A DNA stretch of 64,000 nt from Streptomyces lavendulae subsp. lavendulae (lineage in GTDB: Bacteria; Actinomycetota; Actinomycetes; Streptomycetales; Streptomycetaceae): assembly GCF_002803845.1 (NCBI RefSeq), contig NZ_CP024985.1, forward strand, positions 7,389,501-7,453,500, in the 5' to 3' direction. The notes beneath the pieces are model-generated. The model worked only from the letters and a program-made list of their open reading frames with translations, was not told where the DNA came from and did not search any database. This document shows, in pieces, positions 1-7,161 of this stretch. The position numbers and the translations under genes were made by a program. The stretch's first letter is position 1, and the number at the start of each line of letters is the position of its first letter.

Positions 1-70
1 CCACGTCCACCGGAGTGAGCCCGCGTCGCGCCCCTCCCGGCGCGGGCGGGCGAGCCGCTACAACCCGGTC

Positions 71-508
71 ATGACGCTCACGCCCCACCGCTCCGGTGCC
101 CTGCTGCTCGCCCTGTCCGCGGCCCTGTTCCCCGTACTCGCCTCCCCCGCGGCGGCGTCCGCCGATCCGGGGCCGCTGCGCCACCACCGGCACACCGCCG
201 AAGAGATCACCCGCTTCCTCACCACCTTCTACGGCAAGCACGGACCCACCGAACAGGACCGCGCCCTGCGGGTCTCGCAGCAGCTGAAGACGAAGCAGGA
301 GCACACCCGCGACTCCGACGTGCTGCTCTGCTCCGTGAGCGCCCCGCGGGAGATCGAGGTGGGACCGGCCACGGTGGCCCCGTCGGCGGGAGTCGGCTGG
401 GCCACCGTCACCACCTCGTGGGACTCCGGTGCGACCGACACCTTCACCGCCTACGTCCGCCTGGACTCCCTGCCGATCCAGCTCGACGACGTGATCTGCG
501 CGGGCTGA
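71..508 (+). CDS. Secreted protein of unknown function
   Basis: A 145-residue protein with a classical Sec signal peptide: a short basic start, a hydrophobic core (about residues 9-24) and an AxA-type cleavage region near residues 27-31 (SPAAASA). The mature part is small and polar, with two cysteines (around residues 87 and 143) that could form a disulphide outside the cell. It contains no catalytic motif I recognise. The region around residues 40-75 is predicted helical (EEITRFLTTFYGKHG), and the C-terminal half looks beta-rich. No convincing ribosome binding site precedes the ATG, but codon use is typical and the next gene follows on the same strand. The function is unknown; export is the only confident inference. 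Confidence 0.7.
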   Translation: MTLTPHRSGALLLALSAALFPVLASPAAASADPGPLRHHRHTAEEITRFLTTFYGKHGPTEQDRALRVSQQLKTKQEHTRDSDVLLCSVSAPREIEVGPATVAPSAGVGWATVTTSWDSGATDTFTAYVRLDSLPIQLDDVICAG

Positions 509-603
509 GCCGCCCGGACGCCGCCCCGGAGGCGTCCACCGGGCTCCTGATGGCCGGTCAGGCCCTGCTGCGGCGCCCCTTCCGGTCTGGTACAACACCG
601 GAC

Positions 604-1449
604 ATGACGGGATTCGAGATCGGCGGCGCGAGCGCCGCCGACATGGAACTGCTGCGCGGCTGGGCCGAGGCGGAGGGCTGGAACCCGGGCGACAGCGACC
701 GTTTCGCCTTCGCGGTGGCCGATCCGCAGGGCTTCCTCCTCGGACGCCTCGACGGGGATCCGGTGGCCTGTGTCTCCGCCGTGCGCTACGGCACCTCGTA
801 CGGGTTCATCGGCTTCTACATCGTCCGCCCCGACCTGCGCGGACGGGGGTACGGTCTGCGGGTGTGGAACGCGGCGACGGAGCGGCTGGCCGGCCGGCTC
901 ACCGGCCTGGACGGGGTGGTGGAGCAGCAGGCCAACTACCGCAAGTCCGGGTTCCGTTCCGCCTGGACGAACATCCGCTTCGAGGGGGTCCCGGACGCGG
1001 GCGGGGAGGACGGCGCCGTGCGGACCGTCGACGCGGCCTCGCTGCCGTTCGACCGGCTCGCCGCCTACGACCGCCGGTTCTTCCCGGCGCCACGCGACGC
1101 GTTCCTCTCCGCCTGGACCGCCCTGCCCGGCCGGACCGCCCTCGCCGCCGTCCGCGACGGGCGGATCGAGGGCCTCGGCGTGGTCCGGCCGTGCGGGGCG
1201 GCCTCCCGGATCGGTCCGCTCTACGCGGCCACCCCGGAGGTGGCCGCCGCCCTGGTGCGGGGGCTGGCCGGGTACGCCCCCGGAGGGGAGGTCGCGGTGG
1301 ACGCGCCCGACGTGAACCCGGCCGCGGCCACCCTGCTGGCCGGGCTCGGGCTGTCCCCGTCGTTCGAGACGGCCCGCATGTACACCGGCCCGGCGCCCGA
1401 GGTGGACACGGCCGGACTGTACGGTGTCACCAGTCTCGAACTGGGCTGA
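604..1449 (+). CDS. GNAT family N-acetyltransferase
   Basis: A 281-residue acetyltransferase. The N-terminal GNAT fold (about residues 5-140) shows the acetyl-CoA pyrophosphate loop as V-R-P-x-L-R-G-R-G-Y-G at residues 74-84, after a beta strand GFIGFYIV. A second domain (about 150-280), following the pattern of two-domain YitH/HolE-like acetyltransferases, contains the segment PLYAATPEVAAALV. The open frame extends upstream to an alternative start, but the ATG used here begins the domain (MTGFEIGGASAAD); upstream sequence would overlap the previous gene and has no homology signal. It would transfer an acetyl group from acetyl-CoA to an amine; the substrate cannot be inferred. It lies 95 bases after the secreted protein gene and converges with the protease inhibitor gene. 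Confidence 0.82.
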   Translation: MTGFEIGGASAADMELLRGWAEAEGWNPGDSDRFAFAVADPQGFLLGRLDGDPVACVSAVRYGTSYGFIGFYIVRPDLRGRGYGLRVWNAATERLAGRLTGLDGVVEQQANYRKSGFRSAWTNIRFEGVPDAGGEDGAVRTVDAASLPFDRLAAYDRRFFPAPRDAFLSAWTALPGRTALAAVRDGRIEGLGVVRPCGAASRIGPLYAATPEVAAALVRGLAGYAPGGEVAVDAPDVNPAAATLLAGLGLSPSFETARMYTGPAPEVDTAGLYGVTSLELG

Positions 1450-1539
1450 CGGCCGGGCCGCCGCGGCGCGGGGCCGGACGGCGGTCGCACGGCGCCGCCC
1501 GGCGCACCGGGGGGAGGGGGCCCGGCCGGGACCCGGGGC

Positions 1540-1983
1540 TCAGATGCCGAACAGCACCCCGGTGCTGGCGCGCAGGCCGCACGGGTTCCCGAAGGTGTAG
1601 GTGTAGCTCAGGCGGCGGCCCTGCCACACCCCGTCGGCGGTGACCGTCACGGGGTTCCACTCGCGGGTGCAGGCGGTGTTCGGGCGCGGCGCGGCGAGGG
1701 CGTCGAGGGCGGGGCCGTTCGCCTTCAACTCGGCGCAGGCCGCCGCGGCGTCCGGGTGGGTGCCGCTCGGCCGGGGCGCGCACACCAGCGTCGCCGCGCG
1801 CAGCACCGTCCCGTGGGCGGCGTCCGGTCCGGCCGTCACGCTGACCACGAGCGCGGACGGCGCGTACACGCTCTGCGCGCCGGAGGGCGCCGCGTCGGCG
1901 GCTCCGGTGCCGGCCAGCGCGGTGAGGGCGGTGAGCGCCATTGCTCCGGACGCCAGTCCCAGGCTCCTGGTGATGGACCGCAT
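1540..1983 (-). CDS. Subtilisin inhibitor-like secreted protease inhibitor (SSI family)
   Basis: A secreted proteinaceous inhibitor of serine proteases. A signal peptide (about residues 1-31) precedes a mature domain of about 110 residues with family landmarks: YAPSALVVSVTAG, CAPRPSGTHPDA, the second cysteine in AAACAEL, DGVWQGRRLSYTYTF and the final NPC. The four cysteines fit the two SSI disulphides. The reactive loop reads A-C-T-R-E-W-N-P, so by alignment with SSI (C-P-M-V-Y) the P1 residue is Arg, which predicts preference for trypsin-like rather than subtilisin-like proteases. The start used has the ribosome site GAGGAG 8 bases upstream; the frame extends three codons further. In Streptomyces these inhibitors control extracellular proteases around aerial development. 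Confidence 0.93.
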   Translation of the reverse strand: MRSITRSLGLASGAMALTALTALAGTGAADAAPSGAQSVYAPSALVVSVTAGPDAAHGTVLRAATLVCAPRPSGTHPDAAAACAELKANGPALDALAAPRPNTACTREWNPVTVTADGVWQGRRLSYTYTFGNPCGLRASTGVLFGI

Positions 1984-2207
1984 TTCGAACACTCCTCGGC
2001 TCGGTGTTTCGGATAACGGACGGGAGTCTTGCGGATCCGGAGCGTGAACGCCCGTTCGTACCGCTGTTTCTCGTCACCGATCGTGAGCGCATGAGCGCAG
2101 TCCGCAGCGACGCCACCCGTCGTGACCTGTGGGGGAGCGGACCGCCGAATCGGCTGAACACACCCCCCGGAAAGGGGTTGGCAGGGCGCTCGCGGAGCGC
2201 GGGCGGG

Positions 2208-2672
2208 TCAGCGGGTGGCCCCCGTGCGGGGGGCGTAGAGGTCCAGGAGCCGGGTCCGGGTCTGGTGGAGCCGTACCGCGAGGACCCGCCCGACCCAGTG
2301 CCCGACGGCCGAGCCGAAGGCCGGATCGGCGTCCATGAGCAGCCGTACCGTCTCACCGTCGAACTCGTAGGCGCGCACCGGGGTCATCGCCTCGGCGCTC
2401 AGCTGCCACACGTACGGCGGGAACAGCCAGGACCAGCCCACGAGCTCGCCGGGGCCCAGGCTCTCGACGGCCGCCGACCGGTGGTGGCCGGGCAGGGGGA
2501 TCTCCAGGGTCACCGTGCCCGAGCGCACGATCCAGAAGGACCGCGCCGGGCGGCCCTCGTCGAAGAGCCGCGCGCCCTCGGCGAAATTGACCTCGCGCGC
2601 GTGGGACATCAGCCGCCCGCGGTGCTCGGCGGACAGGACGGCGGCGATGCGGATGGGGGAAGGTGTGCTCAC
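2208..2672 (-). CDS. Cyclic nucleotide-binding (Crp-like sensor) domain protein
   Basis: A 154-residue protein consisting essentially of one cyclic nucleotide-binding beta-barrel: R-L-F-D-E-G-R-P-A near residues 35-43, W-I-V-R-S-G-T-V-T at 47-55, and the phosphate-binding-cassette-like turn L-G-P-G-E-L-V-G-W at about 72-80. There is no C-terminal HTH, so unlike Crp/FNR regulators it is not expected to bind DNA alone. The cassette lacks the usual R-S/T pair that contacts the cyclic phosphate (the sequence continues SWLFPPYVWQL), so the ligand may differ from cAMP or be absent. It is a single gene between the protease inhibitor and a small hypothetical gene, all on the same strand. It may act as a small sensor subunit; partner unknown. 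Confidence 0.8.
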   Translation of the reverse strand: MSTPSPIRIAAVLSAEHRGRLMSHAREVNFAEGARLFDEGRPARSFWIVRSGTVTLEIPLPGHHRSAAVESLGPGELVGWSWLFPPYVWQLSAEAMTPVRAYEFDGETVRLLMDADPAFGSAVGHWVGRVLAVRLHQTRTRLLDLYAPRTGATR

Positions 2673-2874
2673 GACAGCCTCCGATCACGACCCCCCGCAA
2701 CCTGCTGGTCCCCCCAGTGTCGCCGACCCCGGCCCGGATGACGGCATGCCGCGGCCCGGAGCCGGCGGCGGCCGGTACGGTCGGCCCTCCGCCACCCGCC
2801 CGGAGTGGCGGACCGCTGCTTCGGAGCGTCGCCCGCCACCCGCCGGAGGAAACCCTTCCGGTGGACTCCGGCGG

Positions 2875-3177
2875 CTACTCCTCGGCGTTCGCCTCCAGGC
2901 AGGCCAGCTCCATGGCGTCGAGCACCGCCTCGTGACTGCGCCGGCTCAGCTCCGCGACGTTCTCGATCTGCGCCGTCGCCCAGGCGGCCAGGGTCATCAC
3001 CAGCACGCGCAGCCCGTCGGTGCCGTGCTCGGCGAGGATCGCGTCCGCGACGACCATGGCTTCCTCCGGCACCTGCTCGGGCGGTTCCAGCCCGGCGAGC
3101 CCCCGCAGCATCGCGAGCGTGCGGCGGGAAATCTCCGGCGTCATCCTCGCCAGCCGCATGTCTTCTTCGTCGTCCAT
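2875..3177 (-). CDS. Small acidic helical protein, function unknown
   Basis: A 100-residue acidic protein starting M-D-D-E-E-D-M-R-L-A and ending in E-A-N-A-E-E. It is predicted almost wholly helical, with segments TPEISRRTLAMLRGLAG, VVADAILAEHGTDGLRVLVM and IENVAELSRRSHEAVLDAM. The last recalls short Streptomyces proteins made of a helical hairpin. No enzyme motif or membrane segment was recognised. A G-rich stretch (GGTGGGG) about 5 bases before the ATG can act as ribosome binding site. A perfect inverted repeat lies just upstream of the start, so the gene may be directly controlled by a repressor or by a stem in its leader. It is divergent from the GH5 gene. Confidence 0.68.
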   Translation of the reverse strand: MDDEEDMRLARMTPEISRRTLAMLRGLAGLEPPEQVPEEAMVVADAILAEHGTDGLRVLVMTLAAWATAQIENVAELSRRSHEAVLDAMELACLEANAEE

Positions 3178-3190
3178 CAGCCCCACCCTC

Positions 3191-3221
3191 CGGTGCACGT
3201 ACCCGTCCCCTGGGTGCACCG
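3191..3221. promoter_or_regulatory. Inverted repeat upstream of the small acidic protein gene
   Basis: Two perfect 8-base arms, CGGTGCAC and GTGCACCG, are separated by 15 bases; each arm contains the palindrome GTGCAC. It begins 13 bases upstream of the minus-strand start codon and lies between two divergent genes. The layout fits an operator for a dimeric repressor, or a hairpin in the leader transcript. No binding protein can be named. Confidence 0.45.
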
Positions 3222-3416
3222 TAGGGGGAGCCGGGCCCGCGCGGGGCGGTTTTGCCGGGCCGGGGCCCTGGGGAGGGGTGGCGCGGTCCCGCCCGGGTTG
3301 ACGGGTCCCGGGTGGCGGGGCGGGGGCCGCCGAAGCCTTCCCAGTGGCGCGACCGGCCGGTAACTTGTGCGCCGCAGCCGCCCGGACCGGGGCGGCCGGA
3401 GCCGGCGGGAGCCGAC

Positions 3417-5339
3417 ATGAAGAGCCTTCTACGGGCGGTGCTGAGCGTGCTGCTCCTGGCGGGCGGGACCCTGCCCGCCGTCGCCGCGCCCGCGCCCGCC
3501 CCCGCGCCGCAGGCCGCGCCCCCCGCGGCCGCCGACGCCCCCTGGACGCCCCCGCTCTCCACCCGGGGCCGCTACATCGTCGACGCCCGGGGCGAGCGCT
3601 TCCGCCTGCGCTCCGGCAACTGGGACGGCGCCCAGGGCTCCTGGAACGGCTCCGGCGACCGGAACGACCCGGCCACCCACCACGCGGGCCAGGACTCCCA
3701 CGGCATACCGCTCGGCCTGGACCGGGTAGCCCTGCCCGCCCTGCTCGCCGACTTCCGCGCACTCGGGCTCAACAGCGTCCGGCTGCCCTTCTCCAACGAG
3801 ATGCTGCACACGACCGCCCCCGTCCCGGACTCCGCCGTCGCCGCCAACCCCGCCCTGCGCGGCCGCACCCCCCTCCAGGTCTACGACGCCGTCGTGAGCG
3901 CCCTCACCGATGCCGGGTTCGCCGTCATCCTGAACAACCACACCGGCTCCACCCGCTGGTGCTGCGGCCTCGACGGCAACGAACGCTGGAACAGCGGCCG
4001 TTCCACCGCCCAATGGGCCGACGACTGGGTCTTCCTCGCCCGCCGCTACCGCGACAACCCGCGCGTCGTCGGCGCCGACCTCTACAACGAGGTCCGCCGG
4101 GACACCTGGGACGACCCCAACTGGGGCCTGGGCGACGCCCACGACTGGCAGGCCGCCTCCCAGGAGGCCGCCGACCGGATCCTCACCGAGGCCAACCCCG
4201 ACCTGCTCATCGTCATCGAGGGCATCAACTGGACCGGGATCCCCCTCGACGGCCTCGCGCACGGCCGGCCCACCCTCACCCCCGTCCGTACCCTCTCCCA
4301 CACCCTGGTCGTGTCCGACAAGCTGGTCTACTCCGCCCACTTCTACGGGTACACCGGCCCCCACCACAGCGGCGCGACGGGCCTGGGCGAGACCCATGAC
4401 GCCCGCTACCAGGACATGACCCCCGCCCAACTCCAGCAGACCCTCTACGACCAGGCCTTCTTCGTCTCCGCCGAGACGGGCACCCACTTCACCGCCCCCG
4501 TCTGGATCAGCGAGTTCGGCATCGGAGCGGACGAGACCGCAGCCGCCCCGCGCGCCTGGTTCCAGAACTTCACCGGCGACCTCGCCGCCTCCGACGCCGA
4601 CTTCGCCTACTGGCCCCTCGTCGGCTGGAGCACCACCGCGCAGGGCGCACCGGGCGGTGACAGCTGGGCGATGCTCCGCTACGACGCCACCGGCCGCCGC
4701 ACCGGGGTCCTCGATGCCGCCGACTGGCGCACCGCCCCCTGGACGGCCCTCGCCACCGCCCCCGGCCGCACCGGGCCGGTCCCCGCCGGCCCCTCCTGGT
4801 ACCAGCTGGACACCTCCCACCGCGATCACGTCGCCTCGCTGCGCACCCGCGCCGCCGGGGACTGGGACGCCGGCGCCCGCAAGGCCGTCTGCCCCGACGG
4901 CGCCCGCCTGGCGGGCCTGAGCCACACCGGCGGGTACGGCCTGTGCACCACCTCGGACCTGCGCTCCCCGACCGGAGGCCAGACGGTGGTCCGCGACGAG
5001 GCGTACGTCCCGGCGGGCGGCGACTGGGCCGGCGGCTACACCAAGTTCCAGTGCCCGGCGGGGCAGTTCCTCATCGGGTACTCGGAGCGGGGCGAGCGCG
5101 TCTCGGCGGCCCTGTGCGCCCCGGCCCGCACCGCGCCGGCGACGACCGGCGGGCGCACCGTCTGGTTCGACCGCGGGGACAACCGGCCGGCGGGCGCGGG
5201 CGGCGGCGACTTCGCCTCCGGGCACTACAAGGGGCAGTGCACGGCGAGCGAGTACGCGGCGGGCATCGCCTTCACCACGCGCATCGGCTCCCGTCCCTCC
5301 CCGGCGGCCCTCCTGTGCCGAGCCCTCCCGGCCACCTGA
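3417..5339 (+). CDS. Secreted glycoside hydrolase family 5 (cellulase-like)
   Basis: A 640-residue secreted glycosidase. A signal peptide (residues 1-23) and an Ala/Pro linker (24-42) lead to a GH5 barrel (about 45-455). Clan GH-A landmarks are visible: S-V-R-L-P-F-S-N near 120-127, L-N-N-H-T at 172-176, the acid/base in L-Y-N-E (Glu225), a conserved H in Y-S-A-H-F-Y (His308), and the nucleophile in W-I-S-E-F-G (Glu366). The C-terminal 170 residues contain several cysteines in repeated blocks (VCPDGARLAGLS, FQCPAGQFLIGYS, GQCTASEYAAGIAF), apparently a beta-rich accessory domain seen on other Streptomyces exoenzymes. The start was placed at the ATG before the signal peptide; the frame runs further upstream. 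It probably cleaves a beta-glucan such as cellulose; specificity is unproven. Confidence 0.88.
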   Translation: MKSLLRAVLSVLLLAGGTLPAVAAPAPAPAPQAAPPAAADAPWTPPLSTRGRYIVDARGERFRLRSGNWDGAQGSWNGSGDRNDPATHHAGQDSHGIPLGLDRVALPALLADFRALGLNSVRLPFSNEMLHTTAPVPDSAVAANPALRGRTPLQVYDAVVSALTDAGFAVILNNHTGSTRWCCGLDGNERWNSGRSTAQWADDWVFLARRYRDNPRVVGADLYNEVRRDTWDDPNWGLGDAHDWQAASQEAADRILTEANPDLLIVIEGINWTGIPLDGLAHGRPTLTPVRTLSHTLVVSDKLVYSAHFYGYTGPHHSGATGLGETHDARYQDMTPAQLQQTLYDQAFFVSAETGTHFTAPVWISEFGIGADETAAAPRAWFQNFTGDLAASDADFAYWPLVGWSTTAQGAPGGDSWAMLRYDATGRRTGVLDAADWRTAPWTALATAPGRTGPVPAGPSWYQLDTSHRDHVASLRTRAAGDWDAGARKAVCPDGARLAGLSHTGGYGLCTTSDLRSPTGGQTVVRDEAYVPAGGDWAGGYTKFQCPAGQFLIGYSERGERVSAALCAPARTAPATTGGRTVWFDRGDNRPAGAGGGDFASGHYKGQCTASEYAAGIAFTTRIGSRPSPAALLCRALPAT

Positions 5340-5346
5340 ACGCGCC

Positions 5347-5374
5347 CCGTCCGGGGGCCTCAGCCCCCGGACGG
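5347..5374. terminator. Bidirectional terminator hairpin
   Basis: A perfect 12-base-pair stem (CCGTCCGGGGGC / GCCCCCGGACGG) with a four-base CTCA loop lies between the convergent GH5 and HAD genes. As usual in Streptomyces, no clear U-tract follows. Confidence 0.8.
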
Positions 5375-5415
5375 CCCGGCCCCGCCACCAGCGCGGCGAC
5401 CGCGGCGGCGCCGGT

Positions 5416-6075
5416 TCACACGGCGCCGAGCAGGGCGGGCAGTTCGCGCATGTCGGTGAAGACCGTCGTGCCCGGTCCCGCCAGGGCCGAGGCGGGGGTC
5501 AGGCCGCCCGCGTAGCCCAGGGAACGCATGCCCGCCGCGCGGGCCGCCTCGACGCCCGGCCGGCTGTCCTCGACGACCACGCACGCCGACGGGTCGGCCC
5601 CCATGCGGGCGGCGGCGTACAGGAACAGGTCCGGGGCGGGCTTGCCGCGCGGGACCTCGGTGGCGCTGTGGATACGGCCCGCGAAGCGGTCGTAGAGGCC
5701 GGTGCGACCCAGCGTGTGCCGCATCTTCTCGTGGGACCCGCTGGAGGCGACGCAGGTCGGCAGGGTGATCCGGTCGAGCGCCTCCGGGAGGCCGTCCACC
5801 GGGGCGAGGCCCGCGTCCACGGCCTCGGCGTGCATGCGGGCGAAGGACTCGTCCCACTCGCGGGCCGTCCCCTCCCCGAGCCGGGCGGCCACCTGTTCCC
5901 GTACCGAGGCGCTGGAGCGGCCTATGAAGCGGCTCACCACCTCGTCCTCGGTGAGCGGCCAGCCGAGCCGCTCACCGAGGGCCACCTGCACGCGGGCGGC
6001 GATGCGCTCGCTGTCGACGAGCACCCCGTCGCAGTCGAAGATCACCAGCTGGACGGGTCCGTTCGCAAGGATCAT
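5416..6075 (-). CDS. HAD-superfamily hydrolase (beta-phosphoglucomutase-like)
   Basis: A 219-residue HAD subfamily I protein. All four motifs are present: D-C-D-G-V-L-V-D with the nucleophile Asp14 and Asp16; C-V-A-S-S-G-S for motif II; the lysine in R-G-K-P-A-P-D for motif III; and V-V-V-E-D-S for motif IV. A helical cap lies between motifs I and II (about residues 22-90), with the RFIGRS segment seen in YieH/GpmB-like phosphatases. It likely removes phosphate from a small sugar phosphate or related metabolite in the cytoplasm. It is a single gene on the minus strand, with the terminator downstream and the secreted-protein gene 29 bases upstream of its start. The substrate cannot be read from the sequence. 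Confidence 0.88.
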   Translation of the reverse strand: MILANGPVQLVIFDCDGVLVDSERIAARVQVALGERLGWPLTEDEVVSRFIGRSSASVREQVAARLGEGTAREWDESFARMHAEAVDAGLAPVDGLPEALDRITLPTCVASSGSHEKMRHTLGRTGLYDRFAGRIHSATEVPRGKPAPDLFLYAAARMGADPSACVVVEDSRPGVEAARAAGMRSLGYAGGLTPASALAGPGTTVFTDMRELPALLGAV

Positions 6076-6104
6076 GCGGGAAGGCTAGGCCACGCACGGT
6101 GCGA

Positions 6105-6794
6105 TCAGGTACCGGCCTTGCACTTCAGCTTGAAGGTCGCCGAGTCCGACGCCTTGCCGGCGTTGAGCTGGGCGAAGACCTGGGGCGGGTTCGTGGACGG
6201 GGCGCTGCGGGCGGTGGACTTCACGGTGAAGGGGGTGGCCGCGGTGTTCGGGGCGGCGAACTTCACCGTCGGGGAGCTCGTCTTGCTGTTGCTGCCCGTC
6301 CAGGCGAGGTCGACGTCACCGGTGCCCGTACCCGAGATCTTGCCGGTGAAGGTGACGCTCTGGGCCACCGAGCAGTCCACCTCGGGGCTGGTCGCCGGAG
6401 CCGAGACGTCCACGTCCGTGACGTGCACCGCCGTGGTGGTCGTCCTGGCCGGCTTGGTGCAGGTGATCGTCTTCTTGCCCTGGTTGTTCCCCTGGACCGT
6501 CGCGTTGTAAGTGCCCTTCGTGACGTCCTCGTTCGTTGCGGCGCCTGCCCCGTTGGTGGTGAGGGTGAACTTCTCCGGGCCGGTGATCCGGACGCTCTGG
6601 TTGGCCCTGAAGCCGGTCAGCGTGAGGTCGAACTCCTGGGGATTGGTGTTGGGAGCCGCCACCAGCGCGCAGGTCGCCCGGGGGACCGCCGCGGGCGCCG
6701 ACGACGTCGCCGCCGCACGGGCCAGCGTGGACGGCATGGCGACGGCTGACACCAGGAGCGGGGTGAGCAGTGCGTAGCGAGCGTGCCGATTCAT
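6105..6794 (-). CDS. Secreted protein with two Ig-like/beta domains
   Basis: A 229-residue exported protein of unknown function. A signal peptide ends around A-R-A-A-A (about residue 28). The mature part divides into two beta-rich, Thr/Ser-rich modules of about 90-100 residues: one from R-A-T-C-A-L-V to K-K-T-I-T-C, the other from V-D-C-S-V-A-Q to the final F-K-L-K-C-K. Each has a cysteine near either end, consistent with one disulphide per module. This pattern is common in Streptomyces surface proteins. The start was chosen at the ATG with a strong GAGGAGG site 6 bases upstream rather than at the longer frame. It is divergent from the LamG/DNRLRE gene, which also encodes a large exported protein; they may share a regulatory region. 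Confidence 0.75.
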   Translation of the reverse strand: MNRHARYALLTPLLVSAVAMPSTLARAAATSSAPAAVPRATCALVAAPNTNPQEFDLTLTGFRANQSVRITGPEKFTLTTNGAGAATNEDVTKGTYNATVQGNNQGKKTITCTKPARTTTTAVHVTDVDVSAPATSPEVDCSVAQSVTFTGKISGTGTGDVDLAWTGSNSKTSSPTVKFAAPNTAATPFTVKSTARSAPSTNPPQVFAQLNAGKASDSATFKLKCKAGT

Positions 6795-7161
6795 GCGTTC
6801 CCTCCTCGGCTGGGAAAGCATCGGGTCGAAGAGCGGACGCCCCCGGTGGCGCGCGCCGTCGGCGCGGCCGTATGCCCGGGCCTCGCGGGATCCGGTCCGT
6901 CTGTGGGCGGCCCCGGGGCCTGGACGTCCGTTTTCACCCTATCCCGGGGGCCGGGCCGCAGCACCCCGAGCGGCCCGGCCCCCGGGACGGTTGGGCATCC
7001 GATGGGTCAAGTCGGATGACCGCTCCGCCGATTCGTCCTAGGGTGCGCCCGTACGCACGGCCGTGCGCCCGTCCGCGGGGACCGGCCGTACGTCGGTGTG
7101 CCGCGCCTCCCGCGCGGCACACACGCAGCGCAGCACCCACGCACACCGATCTGGGGGGTCC
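6795..7161. other. Intergenic region between two divergent secreted-protein genes
   Basis: This 367-base gap must hold promoters for both flanking genes. The only clear structure is an inverted repeat, CATCCGA and TCGGATG, separated by nine bases (6996-7018), about 145 bases before the plus-strand start. The G-run CTGGGGGGTC just before that start can serve as ribosome binding site. No credible gene was seen in either strand; apparent frames are GC-driven shadows. Confidence 0.5.
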
